A DNA stretch of 64,000 bases, taken from positions 558,001 through 622,000 of the forward strand of contig NZ_JAQIYM010000090.1 of NCBI RefSeq assembly GCF_028823535.1. Direction: 5' to 3'. Under the pieces are notes generated by a model. The model did no database searches, was not told the origin of the DNA, and saw only the letters and a program-made list of their open reading frames with translations. Origin of the DNA: Pseudomonas serbica. GTDB taxonomy: Bacteria; Pseudomonadota; Gammaproteobacteria; Pseudomonadales; Pseudomonadaceae. Positions 50,001 to 58,993 of the stretch are shown one piece after another (position 1 is the first letter of the stretch; the number at the start of each line of letters is the position of its first letter). The position numbers were made by a program, and so were the translations under genes.

Positions 50001-53000
50001 TTAACCACCTTCGTTATTGTTGTTATTTTCGGCAGTCACAGAGCTATCGCCATCCTGCTGACCTACAGCCCCACCCTTGTCTTCGCTAAGGCGCTTTACC
50101 TTCACTGAAATCTTGGGATTGCTTGACCCTTTTTTGGCCTTTCCGGCCATTGAGCGGACATTCCCAGCCTTCTCTTTGGGCCGGTTTTGTTTTGACATCA
50201 ACTGCGATTTCAGGCCATCAACTTCCAAACGCGTTGTGTTGAAGGCGGCAATGACCTGCTCGACCGGTAGCAAATGCGGTAACACAGCCTCAGGTGTGGC
50301 GATCTTGAGTGCCGCCAATTGCGCTTCATCAAGAGATTTGACAATTGATGCGATTCGTTCAATGGAATGCGGTTCAAAACCGTTCTGAATCTTCGCCATC
50401 GAGGTCAAATTTCGATTCAGCTGCTTACAAATCTTGTCTGCCACCCCGCTCTCATTCAGGGCAGGCGTCGACCTCAACACCTGACGCTGCAGCAACCGAA
50501 TCAACTCGATGGACAACGGATTGAGAGCCACTTCAACAACTGGCTCTACAACAACCTCTGGCCCAGCCTCAGGTGCAACTTCAGGCGCCGGCTCCACCTG
50601 CGCAGTGTCGACCTCCTGCAGGATTAGCTCCGCTTTCCTCGGTACCAGACGGATGACCTCGGCTTCCTTCGTCTCAGCCTCAAATGATTCTGCAACCTTA
50701 ACCTCCGGCAAAGCCAATACGATGCCAAGGTCTGTGGCAGCGTCAGCAGGCGGCTCGGCAACCACCACAGGGGCTGGCAACTCCGCAACTGTCTGGACAT
50801 CGTCAGGCGCGACTACCAGGGGTAGGGCGACCTCAGGTACGGATTCGACCACGATAGCCTCAGTAACCGGCTCAGCATCGACCTGAGACGGCACATCTGA
50901 TGGAGTGGCGGTCTTGGCCAATACAACCACATCACTCGGCTCCTGTGAGCTCAAGGCCTCTGCAGGCGCCAGGAGGGGCTCCTCTTTGATCTTCTGCTCG
51001 GAGAACAGACCCAACAGGGAAGATTCATCTGCCGGGGTCAGATTGGCACCTTGGGTGTCCACAGCTGGTGCCGCTGCAACCTCAACCACCATAGGGGCCG
51101 GTGCAGGGGCAACTTCGGCCACCGGGGCAGGGTCAAGTACAATGGGCGCAGTCGTCCCAGGCCTTACCAGAGGCTTACCGTATTGATCGAGCAGCACCCG
51201 TTTTGGAACGATGACCTGATTCGGGTCTTCGCCAATGACGACTTCTTCGAACACATCCTCGTTAATTTGGTAATCGATGATCAGCGGCAACTTGAAGTTC
51301 GTCCGTACCGAGGAATCCAGTTCCTCCAGTGCAGTGATCTGGTCAAGTTTCTTCTCGACATCGCGCAGGTCTGTTTCACCACGCAAGGCTTTGAGAATCC
51401 CGTGCTCCAGGGCGATCTTGCCGCCACGACGGCGATAATGCATAAGGGCATCAGAGTCCTGACGCTCACGGAAACATTTGAGCATGTAGGTATCTGGCAG
51501 GATGACTTCCGACGCCACGGAACGACCAATCAGGCCACCGGTGCAATTCGAGCATCCCGATTCGTTGGTGAACCGCAGTTTTTCGCGCAATGCATGAGGC
51601 ATGTAGCGATAAACACGCTCCACAAACTCCCAGGCCAAGTCAGACTCGGCTTCGGCCTGAAGAACTTCCAGGCCGAAAGAGCAGACTGGACATAGCTTCT
51701 GCAGCAGTGTCTGGTAGATCAGTGCGGTAATAAAGTTCTGTCCGCCGAGCACGTCATCGGTCACGCCGTTCGAACGCAAACGGGCCACGATATCGATGCC
51801 ACCAGAGGCGTGTACCGTGGTGAAAACCTGGTGTCCGGACTGTACGGCATGCTTCAAAAGTTCTGCGGAAGCCTCGTCTCGAACCTCGCCGACTAAAAGG
51901 AGGTCTGGGTCGGAACGCATGGCAGCACGTACCACAGCCGCGAACGGGTTGACCTGATGATCACCCGCTTTTGCCTGGGAACGAGAGCGTACAACGGGTA
52001 CTTGCGTTGCGCCAATCAAGAGGTATTCAGGTGGATCTTCCACCGTGATGACCTTGATCCGACCTTTGTTGTTCTCGATTTTCTCGCCAACCATCGAGTT
52101 CAAGGACGTGGATTTACCCGAACCGGTGGTACCGGCCATGATCACCGCACCGACCGGCTTGTCAACCGCCCGGCGTATTTTGGAAAGGTGGACTTTTTCA
52201 TAGCCCAATTTGTCCAGCGAGACGCGCTTGCCGTCCTGCCCCATCTTCAACAGACGCATGATCATGTCGAAGCCAGCAGGGTAGGCCGGGAGGGTGGCCA
52301 GACGTACGCGCAACCGGAGCGTCTCACTCAGCTCTCGGTCGATGATCGCATCCTGTGGCTTGGCCTCGTCGAAGGTCGTATCTTTTTCGTCCGCGATCAC
52401 CTGGTAAATTACACTGGAGATCATCCTGGCGTAACGCACCGGCCAGGAACGGTGCTCATAGAGGTTACCGTCCTTACGAAAGCGCACCCTGGCTTCAGTC
52501 CGACGCACCTCGATGTGTATGTCGGAGGCACCAGCCTCGTCCGCTTGGCGTAACAGGTCGTCAAAGTCGAGCTGAATGGTGGTCGCTTGACGTTGTTGAT
52601 CTTCCGTCGACTTGGTGGCAGTACTCGCCTCATAGATGATCGACAGAATTTCTGGATTCGCGAGAATTTTCTTGCGGCTATAACCCTGACTATGAAGACG
52701 TGCCGTAATAGCAAAGTAATCATCATCAATTTTAGTCTGGTCAATGTCGGTGGACACGACCAGGTAAACATCCTTACGCTCTCTTGAAATCAAAAGAATC
52801 GCATAGTTTTTTTGTAAATCACCCTCCAGTGGAAATGTACCGCCAGCCACCGACATGACGGAAACATGATGGGGTATATCATCTTTCTTGGAGAGGACAT
52901 TAGGGGCTTTCTTCGGCGCCGCAGGTTCGTCAACTACGGAAGCCGCTTGTGCTTCTTCTAACTTAGAGGTAGACAGCGCCACCTCAGCAGGCTGACGCTC

Positions 53001-53198
53001 TTTATGAACGGGCTGAGTTGGTTTTGCAGCCGGTGAGGCTGAATTCACCGGACGGGTATTCGACGGTGTCGGACGCTGGGCCGGCGCCGATCCAGCTGTG
53101 CGGCCTGAAGGCTGCACAGAAGCAGGTGGCCGGGCGGGCACACGTATTTCTTGCTGAGGCTGGGGTTTAGCCCGGCTCCAAAAATTGAAGAGACCCAT
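50001..53198 (-). CDS. pilQ: Pilus assembly ATPase PilQ with long C-terminal extension
   Basis: This is a GspE-type assembly ATPase. An N-terminal Pro-rich stretch (to about residue 110) is followed by an N2-type domain (about 208-320), Walker A GTTGSGKST (about 354-362), ITVEDPPEY, LLVGEVRDEAS, TTVHASG, and four Cys of a zinc site (CPVC about 499, CSNC about 549). The ATPase part ends near 640. Another 370 residues follow: a Pro/Ala/Val/Glu-rich linker, a helical segment and a basic Asn-rich tail. R64 PilQ is about half as long, so the extension is unusual. The gene has its own promoter. Confidence 0.92.
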   Translation of the reverse strand: MGLFNFWSRAKPQPQQEIRVPARPPASVQPSGRTAGSAPAQRPTPSNTRPVNSASPAAKPTQPVHKERQPAEVALSTSKLEEAQAASVVDEPAAPKKAPNVLSKKDDIPHHVSVMSVAGGTFPLEGDLQKNYAILLISRERKDVYLVVSTDIDQTKIDDDYFAITARLHSQGYSRKKILANPEILSIIYEASTATKSTEDQQRQATTIQLDFDDLLRQADEAGASDIHIEVRRTEARVRFRKDGNLYEHRSWPVRYARMISSVIYQVIADEKDTTFDEAKPQDAIIDRELSETLRLRVRLATLPAYPAGFDMIMRLLKMGQDGKRVSLDKLGYEKVHLSKIRRAVDKPVGAVIMAGTTGSGKSTSLNSMVGEKIENNKGRIKVITVEDPPEYLLIGATQVPVVRSRSQAKAGDHQVNPFAAVVRAAMRSDPDLLLVGEVRDEASAELLKHAVQSGHQVFTTVHASGGIDIVARLRSNGVTDDVLGGQNFITALIYQTLLQKLCPVCSFGLEVLQAEAESDLAWEFVERVYRYMPHALREKLRFTNESGCSNCTGGLIGRSVASEVILPDTYMLKCFRERQDSDALMHYRRRGGKIALEHGILKALRGETDLRDVEKKLDQITALEELDSSVRTNFKLPLIIDYQINEDVFEEVVIGEDPNQVIVPKRVLLDQYGKPLVRPGTTAPIVLDPAPVAEVAPAPAPMVVEVAAAPAVDTQGANLTPADESSLLGLFSEQKIKEEPLLAPAEALSSQEPSDVVVLAKTATPSDVPSQVDAEPVTEAIVVESVPEVALPLVVAPDDVQTVAELPAPVVVAEPPADAATDLGIVLALPEVKVAESFEAETKEAEVIRLVPRKAELILQEVDTAQVEPAPEVAPEAGPEVVVEPVVEVALNPLSIELIRLLQRQVLRSTPALNESGVADKICKQLNRNLTSMAKIQNGFEPHSIERIASIVKSLDEAQLAALKIATPEAVLPHLLPVEQVIAAFNTTRLEVDGLKSQLMSKQNRPKEKAGNVRSMAGKAKKGSSNPKISVKVKRLSEDKGGAVGQQDGDSSVTAENNNNNEGG

Positions 53199-53240
53199 GC
53201 CTGCTCGCTTTTATTATTTTTATGAGTACAGGTTTCAGGC

Positions 53241-53268
53241 AATATACATTAAAACCATACCAGGTCAA
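53241..53268 (-). promoter_or_regulatory. Promoter of pilQ
   Basis: TTGACC (complement of 53263-53268), 16-base spacer, TATATT (complement of 53241-53246). The message then has an ATAAAAATAATAAAAG leader just before the start region. Confidence 0.7.
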
Positions 53269-53321
53269 AAGATCTTAGTGCAAAAACTCGATAGCTGGTT
53301 AGTTGGTCGATCCGAAACAAA

Positions 53322-53346
53322 AAAGCGGCTACTTAATAGCCGCTTT
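53322..53346 (-). terminator. Terminator between the orphan domain and pilQ
   Basis: AAAGCGGCTA (53322-53331), loop CTTAA, TAGCCGCTTT (53337-53346); the minus strand ends in TTTTTTG. Confidence 0.85.
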
Positions 53347-53371
53347 CATTGAAGTTAATCTAACCAACTTG

Positions 53372-53740
53372 TCAGTTTTCGACAACTGAATACAAAATTG
53401 CAATATCAAATCCCAATGGGAAGGCCGGGAGACTGCAGACTTTTATCTCATAACGAACCGCATCAACATCACGTTCAAACTGTGCACTCTGAGGCATTGA
53501 TTCTTCAAAATCATCTTCAGCCACGATTTGGTAAAGGGCAGTAGCGAACTGCCTGAGTTGACTGGTTGGCCAGACCGCATATTCCTGCAATTCACCGTTT
53601 GCCAGTATCCGAATACGAGCTTTATCCGGCCTTGCGCTGAGGTAAATGGCCGAGGCCGCTGCGTTCACAGCGGCCTTCAGCACATCATCCAATTCAAGCA
53701 GGGCAGGATTCACTTGGGACGGCTCAGTAGAGAAATTCAA
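53372..53740 (-). CDS. Orphan GspE N2-like domain, no ATPase
   Basis: The 122-residue protein aligns by eye with the PilQ N2-type domain: LELDDVLKAAVNAAASAIYLS / LDFDDLLRQADEAGASDIHIE, then ARIRILANGELQEY / ARVRFRKDGNLYEH, YQIVAEDDFEESMPQ / YQVIADEKDTTFDEA, and CSLPAFPLGFDIAIL / ATLPAYPAGFDMIMR. It then stops, with no Walker motifs. It lies between pilP and pilQ, bounded by a terminator. It may regulate PilQ hexamer assembly, or be a remnant of a duplicated ATPase. Confidence 0.75.
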   Translation of the reverse strand: MNFSTEPSQVNPALLELDDVLKAAVNAAASAIYLSARPDKARIRILANGELQEYAVWPTSQLRQFATALYQIVAEDDFEESMPQSAQFERDVDAVRYEIKVCSLPAFPLGFDIAILYSVVEN

Positions 53741-53766
53741 AGTTCATCTCCTGCGACTGCCTGGCA

Positions 53767-54720
53767 TTAGAAGCCAGGTGGAGCATTCATTTTATTCGGC
53801 ATGCCCGCTGGCGGGACGGGCAGGGTAGGCATGCTCATCCCCTTCGGCATGGCAGCTGGGCCGTTACTACCACCCATACCACCCATACCACCCATGGACA
53901 TACCAGAAGGCATGACATTGGGCATCAATTGACTGCGCGAAGGCTGCATCATGCCCTGCTGAGTCTGATTTGACTTGCCGGATACATCGTAGGAGCGGCC
54001 ATAGGCTTGTTCCTGCGTCGACAAGCGCACCGTACGCTTCTTGCCCTTGTATTGAAACGTTGCGGCCTTGTCGGTCACCTGAATCATCTTCACGCCCGCC
54101 GCAACTTCTTCACCAAGTTCGGCAGTGGTCACACTGTTTTTGATGTACACGGTCGCCGACTTTTTATCGCCAAACATGTAAATGCGTGTGACGTAAATGT
54201 CATCCAGGATCGAAGTCTCTTCGACCTTGGATTCCTCAGAGTCCGATTTACCCGGCGCCGTCGAAGCGGTTGGCGCTGCTTGCGCAGGGGGAGGGGATAA
54301 TGCAACCCCAGCGGCAACATCTGCCGTGGCCGCAGCGACCGGGTCAGTTAAACGCTTGAGCTCAATGCGTGCTTTGTCCCGATCCAGTTCCGCACGCGCC
54401 AGATCGCTTTGAGCTTGTGCCAGCGCTTTGAGCCGCACAAGGTCGTCGATTTCTTTGTTGTGGTCGCCTGAGCTTTTCAACTCTTCGATCAGGTCAGCCG
54501 GCAGTTTGCTGGTCATGTCCTGCTTTTTGACAACGGCGACAGGGGCAGCCGGTGTGGCCGCGCTCACCTGCGGTGCCGTCGCACCAGGGGCGGCAGGGGC
54601 GGCAGCAACCGCTGCTACAGGCGAAGTCGCAGGCGCGGTCGTGTCATCGGAGAACGCCGGCGCGCAAAACGTGGCAGCGACAATCCCCGCCAGTAACGTT
54701 TTATTAAAAGAATTCATCAT
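53767..54720 (-). CDS. pilP: Pilus protein PilP with Met/Gly-rich tail
   Basis: GAGGT precedes the ATG pair (54720/54717), and a longer upstream reading is rejected. A signal peptide (to about residue 23, APAFS) leads to an Ala/Pro-rich region, a coiled coil (about 95-135), and a beta-rich domain with ILDDIYVTRIYMFGDKKSATVYI, ending KGKKRTVRLST, typical of PilP proteins that link membrane parts. The C-terminal 75 residues are Met/Gly/Pro-rich, not usual for R64 PilP, which is about half this length. It starts 8 bases after the pilO stop. Confidence 0.75.
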   Translation of the reverse strand: MMNSFNKTLLAGIVAATFCAPAFSDDTTAPATSPVAAVAAAPAAPGATAPQVSAATPAAPVAVVKKQDMTSKLPADLIEELKSSGDHNKEIDDLVRLKALAQAQSDLARAELDRDKARIELKRLTDPVAAATADVAAGVALSPPPAQAAPTASTAPGKSDSEESKVEETSILDDIYVTRIYMFGDKKSATVYIKNSVTTAELGEEVAAGVKMIQVTDKAATFQYKGKKRTVRLSTQEQAYGRSYDVSGKSNQTQQGMMQPSRSQLMPNVMPSGMSMGGMGGMGGSNGPAAMPKGMSMPTLPVPPAGMPNKMNAPPGF

Positions 54721-54728
54721 TATTGACC

Positions 54729-56093
54729 TCATAAGTCCTGCAGTATTCCGGTGAATTTCCACGAAAAGTCGCCACCTGTGCGAACGACTTCGACTGAATC
54801 AGGGGTCATATTTTCGACGTTCTGAAGCAGACTCATCAGCTTCACGAAACTGTCTTTGTTCTTGCCTGATAACCCGAAGCTCCACTTTTTCACGAAGAGC
54901 TGCGGAACGTTCTCCAGGGTTTTGTCTTTCAAGCCCTTGATGTTCGACGGTCGCTGAGTGGTGGTTACCGTACTGATCGAGAAGGGGAAACCTTCAGCAA
55001 TAAAGAGGTCGACCAATTGGTGCTGACGCAGTCCGCGTTCCGGGATGAAGTGCTCGATGTCCTCAATCCCGCGATTACCCAGGCTGATCTTGTGACTGGC
55101 ACTGGCCTGGCTGAAGTCGTTCGAGAACGAAACTGCGCCTTGACCCTCCAAACCATCTTTAAGGCTCGCCAGCGTTCCGCCATTGCGTTTCCATGTAGTG
55201 CGCAGCTCTTGGGGATTACTCCCGGCAAAAACGATGCTGTCGAGCGTCCAGCCGCCTTGCTGAAGCGGCATGCGGCTAGTCATGACGTACATATGCTTGA
55301 GTGCGTTGATCAGGCTGCGCGAGTTGAAGCTGTCACGTAACCAGGTCACCTCTTCTTCGCGTGCCTTGGCCAGAATCTCTTCGTCGGTCGGGCCCTTGGT
55401 TAAACCGGCCAAGCGGGCTTTTTCTCGCGATTCGGCTTCAAAGGCTTCTAGCGCAAGTTGCTCTTCGAGTGCACGCTGACGGAGCTCCTCGGTGTATTTC
55501 CAGTAACCGCCCCCGCCTACCAGGAGAATGCCGATGGCGGCGCCGAGCATGGTGGTGTTGGAAATCCCAGCCAGATTCTTCAGCTTGATGGCGTCAGTAG
55601 GTACCTGCTCAGCGAGAATATCCAACGGGTTGATGTCCTCAACCCCGTGACGAACTCGCAACGCTTGAGCCACATCCGAGGTCATCAGGAGCTGCATGTA
55701 TGAGACTTGGTAGTCTTCTTCGAACTCTTGGAAAGCCTTAATGATTTCAGCCGCGTTGCCAATCCGGTCATAGCCTGGCAATACACGACCATTGTCTGTG
55801 ATGCACAGCCAATACAACTCGCCGCTCAGTTGACTGATAGCAATCGCACTTTTCGAAATCGTGGCAATCTGCGCTGCCGCAGCCAGAATTACGCCTTTGA
55901 CCTTTTTCTGGGCCAGACCCACCTGGTGAATCACGTGGCCATCGCTGTCTGTAACCGTACGGAGCAGCCCCAATGAGCTTTTCCTGGCCTTTGCCATGGT
56001 ACGGGCCGCCAACAGTGGATCCGCCCCCGAAAGGGGGTTCCACTGCAGGCCAATGATGTACCGATGGCTGCCAATTTCGAGAATTTGCTCCAT
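54729..56093 (-). CDS. pilO: Pilus accessory protein PilO
   Basis: The 454-residue protein has a cytoplasmic N-terminal domain (to about 175), one membrane span (about 180-200, TTMLGAAIGILLVGGGGYW), a coiled coil (about 200-250) and a C-terminal periplasmic domain. This is the layout of R64-type PilO. In this family it links cytoplasmic ATPase and inner-membrane parts. It starts 10 bases after pilN. Sequence identity is moderate by eye, so the call rests on order and topology. Confidence 0.8.
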   Translation of the reverse strand: MEQILEIGSHRYIIGLQWNPLSGADPLLAARTMAKARKSSLGLLRTVTDSDGHVIHQVGLAQKKVKGVILAAAAQIATISKSAIAISQLSGELYWLCITDNGRVLPGYDRIGNAAEIIKAFQEFEEDYQVSYMQLLMTSDVAQALRVRHGVEDINPLDILAEQVPTDAIKLKNLAGISNTTMLGAAIGILLVGGGGYWKYTEELRQRALEEQLALEAFEAESREKARLAGLTKGPTDEEILAKAREEEVTWLRDSFNSRSLINALKHMYVMTSRMPLQQGGWTLDSIVFAGSNPQELRTTWKRNGGTLASLKDGLEGQGAVSFSNDFSQASASHKISLGNRGIEDIEHFIPERGLRQHQLVDLFIAEGFPFSISTVTTTQRPSNIKGLKDKTLENVPQLFVKKWSFGLSGKNKDSFVKLMSLLQNVENMTPDSVEVVRTGGDFSWKFTGILQDL

Positions 56094-56103
56094 GAGGACT
56101 CTC

Positions 56104-57699
56104 TTATTTCTGCATGATGTAAGGGGTCAGCACGATCATGGTCATGACCTTGCGCTTACCACCTTTTTGGTTGCCACCGAGCATCCACGAGTAACGACCA
56201 AACTTGGAGCCAATGTTAGCCGTGTTCTCTGTCCGCTCCAGGCCGGCAATCATCAGTGGCTGACCACTGTGTACCGCCACCAGGTTCTGGTATTTGTTGG
56301 TCGAACGGTTCGGGAGCTGGATCTTGCCCTGAGCCTCGGTACCGTATTCGTCAATCGAGTTGATACGCGAGGAGTCCACGGCAAAGGTCATCATCACGCG
56401 GCCATCGGACAGGATCCTTGGCAGGATCATCATCGAGAAGCCCTGACTGGTTTTGCCAGGCGTCAGCGAGGACTGCGGATTGACGTTTTGACCCTGGGTT
56501 ACTGTGACCTGCGCCAGGTAACCGATTTCATCCATCTGCTGGAACGGCGTGGCCTGCCCGTTCATGGCGTAGATGGTGGATGAGGTCACCAGGCTGGCAT
56601 TTTTGTTGGTGCGCAGCAGATCCAGAGTGGCCTCACCCTTGGAAAATTTGTTATCGGCGGCTTTGTCATTGGAACCTAGGCCGAAAGACAGCTTCTTGCC
56701 GTCCAGACCGATGTTCAGGTCGCCCTTCCAGTCGTACAGAGCCATGATGTTGGTATCAAAAGCGCCGTTCTCGTCCGAGGTAATCTCGTACACATCGGCT
56801 TTCACCGCAATTTGCTTGCTCGCAATGCCGTTGACGCCCTTGATGAAATCAGCGACACGAGCCTGTACCTGTGGCGTGTCCGTCACGGTAATGGTGCCCA
56901 CAGCCTCGGCGTAAGCCACCTTGCCGCTGTCGCTCAGGATGGTCTGGAGCGATTTGTTCAACGCTTCCCAGGAACCATCCGGCTTGATCTCGCTCTTGGT
57001 GGTATGCACCGAGCTGCCGGTCTTGTCATCGCCAGACGCCAGGTCGGACTTCATTTCAGCCGAGAATTCGGTTTTGCCAGGCGTGATGTCGATGACATAC
57101 GACTTGGTTTCGTTGCGCTTGATGACGATTTCGCCATATTCATAACGCCAGAACAGACCGGTTTTACCGGCAATCACGTCCAGCAGCTGAGCAACAGAAC
57201 CCTTGTAATCAAGCGTCAGTTTGGTGTCCGAGCCAATACTGCCGGACGATCCCATCTGGCCGAAGACACTCGCTTCTGCCTCGCCAACGCTTGGCCCATT
57301 GTTTTCGGCCTTGCTGCTGGACTTGCTGCTCTCAGCGCTGCGAGATGTGTATTCGATGGCATCCTGGGTGAGAATGATCTTCAGCCCTAGATCCATGCTC
57401 AACATCGACACGAGATCGCCGACGGAAATCGGATCGAGCTGTTTGAACGCCACGTTGCGCTTGAGGATCGCCGGCGCATTGGCGGAATCCGAAACCTTGT
57501 AGGCCTCGCCACCCAGCCAGATGTCTTCAGATTCGACGACCGAACTCTTTTTCATCGTCGCGCTGTTTTTCATTTCCTTTTTGACGTTGCTCATGTCCCC
57601 ACGAACAGTGTCATACGACTTGTCGACCACGGTGCTGCAACCACCGAGCATGGTCAAGGCGGAGAGGGCAACAAGGCTGGCTTTTTTCTTATTATTCAT
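56104..57699 (-). CDS. pilN: Pilus secretin lipoprotein PilN
   Basis: A lipobox (SALTMLGGC, Cys21) indicates an outer-membrane lipoprotein. The N-terminal domain contains LDLGLKIILTQDAIEY-like strands, and the C-terminal secretin domain has QGFSMMILPRILSDGRVMMTF and LPNRSTNKYQNLVAVHSGQPLMIAGL, ending MTMIVLTPYIMQK. This is the R64 PilN/BfpB group of secretins, which form the pilus pore. At 531 residues it is of family length. It follows pilL by 17 bases. Confidence 0.92.
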   Translation of the reverse strand: MNNKKKASLVALSALTMLGGCSTVVDKSYDTVRGDMSNVKKEMKNSATMKKSSVVESEDIWLGGEAYKVSDSANAPAILKRNVAFKQLDPISVGDLVSMLSMDLGLKIILTQDAIEYTSRSAESSKSSSKAENNGPSVGEAEASVFGQMGSSGSIGSDTKLTLDYKGSVAQLLDVIAGKTGLFWRYEYGEIVIKRNETKSYVIDITPGKTEFSAEMKSDLASGDDKTGSSVHTTKSEIKPDGSWEALNKSLQTILSDSGKVAYAEAVGTITVTDTPQVQARVADFIKGVNGIASKQIAVKADVYEITSDENGAFDTNIMALYDWKGDLNIGLDGKKLSFGLGSNDKAADNKFSKGEATLDLLRTNKNASLVTSSTIYAMNGQATPFQQMDEIGYLAQVTVTQGQNVNPQSSLTPGKTSQGFSMMILPRILSDGRVMMTFAVDSSRINSIDEYGTEAQGKIQLPNRSTNKYQNLVAVHSGQPLMIAGLERTENTANIGSKFGRYSWMLGGNQKGGKRKVMTMIVLTPYIMQK

Positions 57700-57716
57700 T
57701 TTCAGTACCTTGAGCC

Positions 57717-58550
57717 TTAAATGGAATCGTCAACGTTTGGGCGTTTGGCGTCCTGGGCCTTGTAGCCGGACTCCTCGATCACCACCACGTGGTTGCCGGT
57801 GTAGAACCGACCAATCAACGGTGTTTCACGGGACTGGGTGGCCGAAAGAACACGGTCAACCACACCACCTTCACCAGAGAACTGGCCTACCAGCGTTGCG
57901 CCATGGTCAATCGGGTAGTCGACAAGGGTGCGCGACCAATCAACATGCCAACCGGCTTTTTCACCCCACGCCTCCAGGTTCTCGCGCAACGAGGTACCTG
58001 CTTTCAACTGCCAGACGTTGGTGCCCGGCTGAACGAGTTTGGCGTTCATGCCCGGTGAGTAGGTGACGGCAATACGCTTGCCGGCCTCGTTGATGCCGAT
58101 GGTCATGCCGTGGTTCTTGCCGATCTGGGACAGCGCTTCGCGCCAATCAGATGCGCCTTTCCAGGACACCTGACGATCTTCGGTTCCCGGTTCGAATACC
58201 ACCGACCAGGAAGCGCGATCTGGAATAAGGTTCTGCATGGCCACACCCAGCGGCACACTTTTGCCGTACAGGGACGTATCCCGAGCTGGAGCCACCGGAG
58301 CCGGAGCTGGGGCAGCTGCAACAACAGAAGGGGCAGGGGTGGCCGGCACCGTCGAAACCGCCGATACCGCAGGCGCAACTTGCGGTTTGACCGCCAGCGG
58401 GGCTACATAAGGGCGAGGGGCCGGAGCGGGCGGAGTGCTTGGCTGCACAGCAGCGCGCAATACAGGTGAAATGTACAACTCTGCATTCGCGTATTGTGCG
58501 GACACCAGAGCAGCCAATGCGGCAGCCAGGATACTTACTTTGGGGGCCAT
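57717..58550 (-). CDS. pilL: PilL/TcpQ-type pilus lipoprotein-like protein
   Basis: A signal peptide (to about residue 23, QYANA) without a clear lipobox is followed by a Pro/Ala/Val-rich linker (about 30-95). The C-terminal TcpQ-type domain (about 178-265) reads VWQLKAGTSLRENLEAWGEKAGW and continues to VVVIEESGYK. In R64 and Vibrio TcpQ this domain helps secretin assembly. AGAGG lies 9 bases before the ATG, in the recurrent ATAAAAATAAGAGG leader. It is the first pil gene after icmT. Confidence 0.85.
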   Translation of the reverse strand: MAPKVSILAAALAALVSAQYANAELYISPVLRAAVQPSTPPAPAPRPYVAPLAVKPQVAPAVSAVSTVPATPAPSVVAAAPAPAPVAPARDTSLYGKSVPLGVAMQNLIPDRASWSVVFEPGTEDRQVSWKGASDWREALSQIGKNHGMTIGINEAGKRIAVTYSPGMNAKLVQPGTNVWQLKAGTSLRENLEAWGEKAGWHVDWSRTLVDYPIDHGATLVGQFSGEGGVVDRVLSATQSRETPLIGRFYTGNHVVVIEESGYKAQDAKRPNVDDSI

Positions 58551-58617
58551 TCGGTGATGTCCTCTTATTTTTATAGCCGTATAGTATTATGTAAATTGAC
58601 AGAAACAAAGTTGAATT

Positions 58618-58869
58618 TTACATATCCAAGTTTCTTCGCCATGGAGATCGGATTTGTCGGTTATTTCCAACAAGCCATCGCCGGACAATTCTACCCATCA
58701 TCATCACGTTCACCCCTTTACTTGATAGGTACCAAAGAAACACGACCATCACAAGGAAGATGTAAAACGTCCACATTCTTGGGTGCATCATCAGCAAAAG
58801 CAGGGGGTAGACGATCTGGGCGTCTATCGGCCCCAACCTGGCCCGACGTGTAATATAGTGCGCAGTCAT
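58618..58869 (-). CDS. icmT: IcmT/TraK-like inner-membrane protein
   Basis: The start at 58869 has GGGGA 7 bases upstream, rather than a TTG 24 bases earlier. The 83-residue protein reads PIDAQIVYPLLLLMMHPRMWTF, then a second hydrophobic run (YIFLVMVVFLWYLSSKG) and a C-terminal RRWLVGNNRQIRSPW. This matches IcmT of Legionella and TraK of IncI plasmids in length, double hydrophobic segment and the IDA...P.LL.....WTF pattern. It lies between dotB and the pil operon. Confidence 0.8.
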   Translation of the reverse strand: MTAHYITRRARLGPIDAQIVYPLLLLMMHPRMWTFYIFLVMVVFLWYLSSKGVNVMMMGRIVRRWLVGNNRQIRSPWRRNLDM

Positions 58870-58993
58870 CTCCGAATCCCCTGTGTATGGCAATTTGTAT
58901 ATAAAACTTCACGAAACTTCAGGCTGCACTTAACAAACCAACTTAATTGACGGCTTGTCACATGTTTGCCTTCCAGTCCGCCACCGAAGCCAC

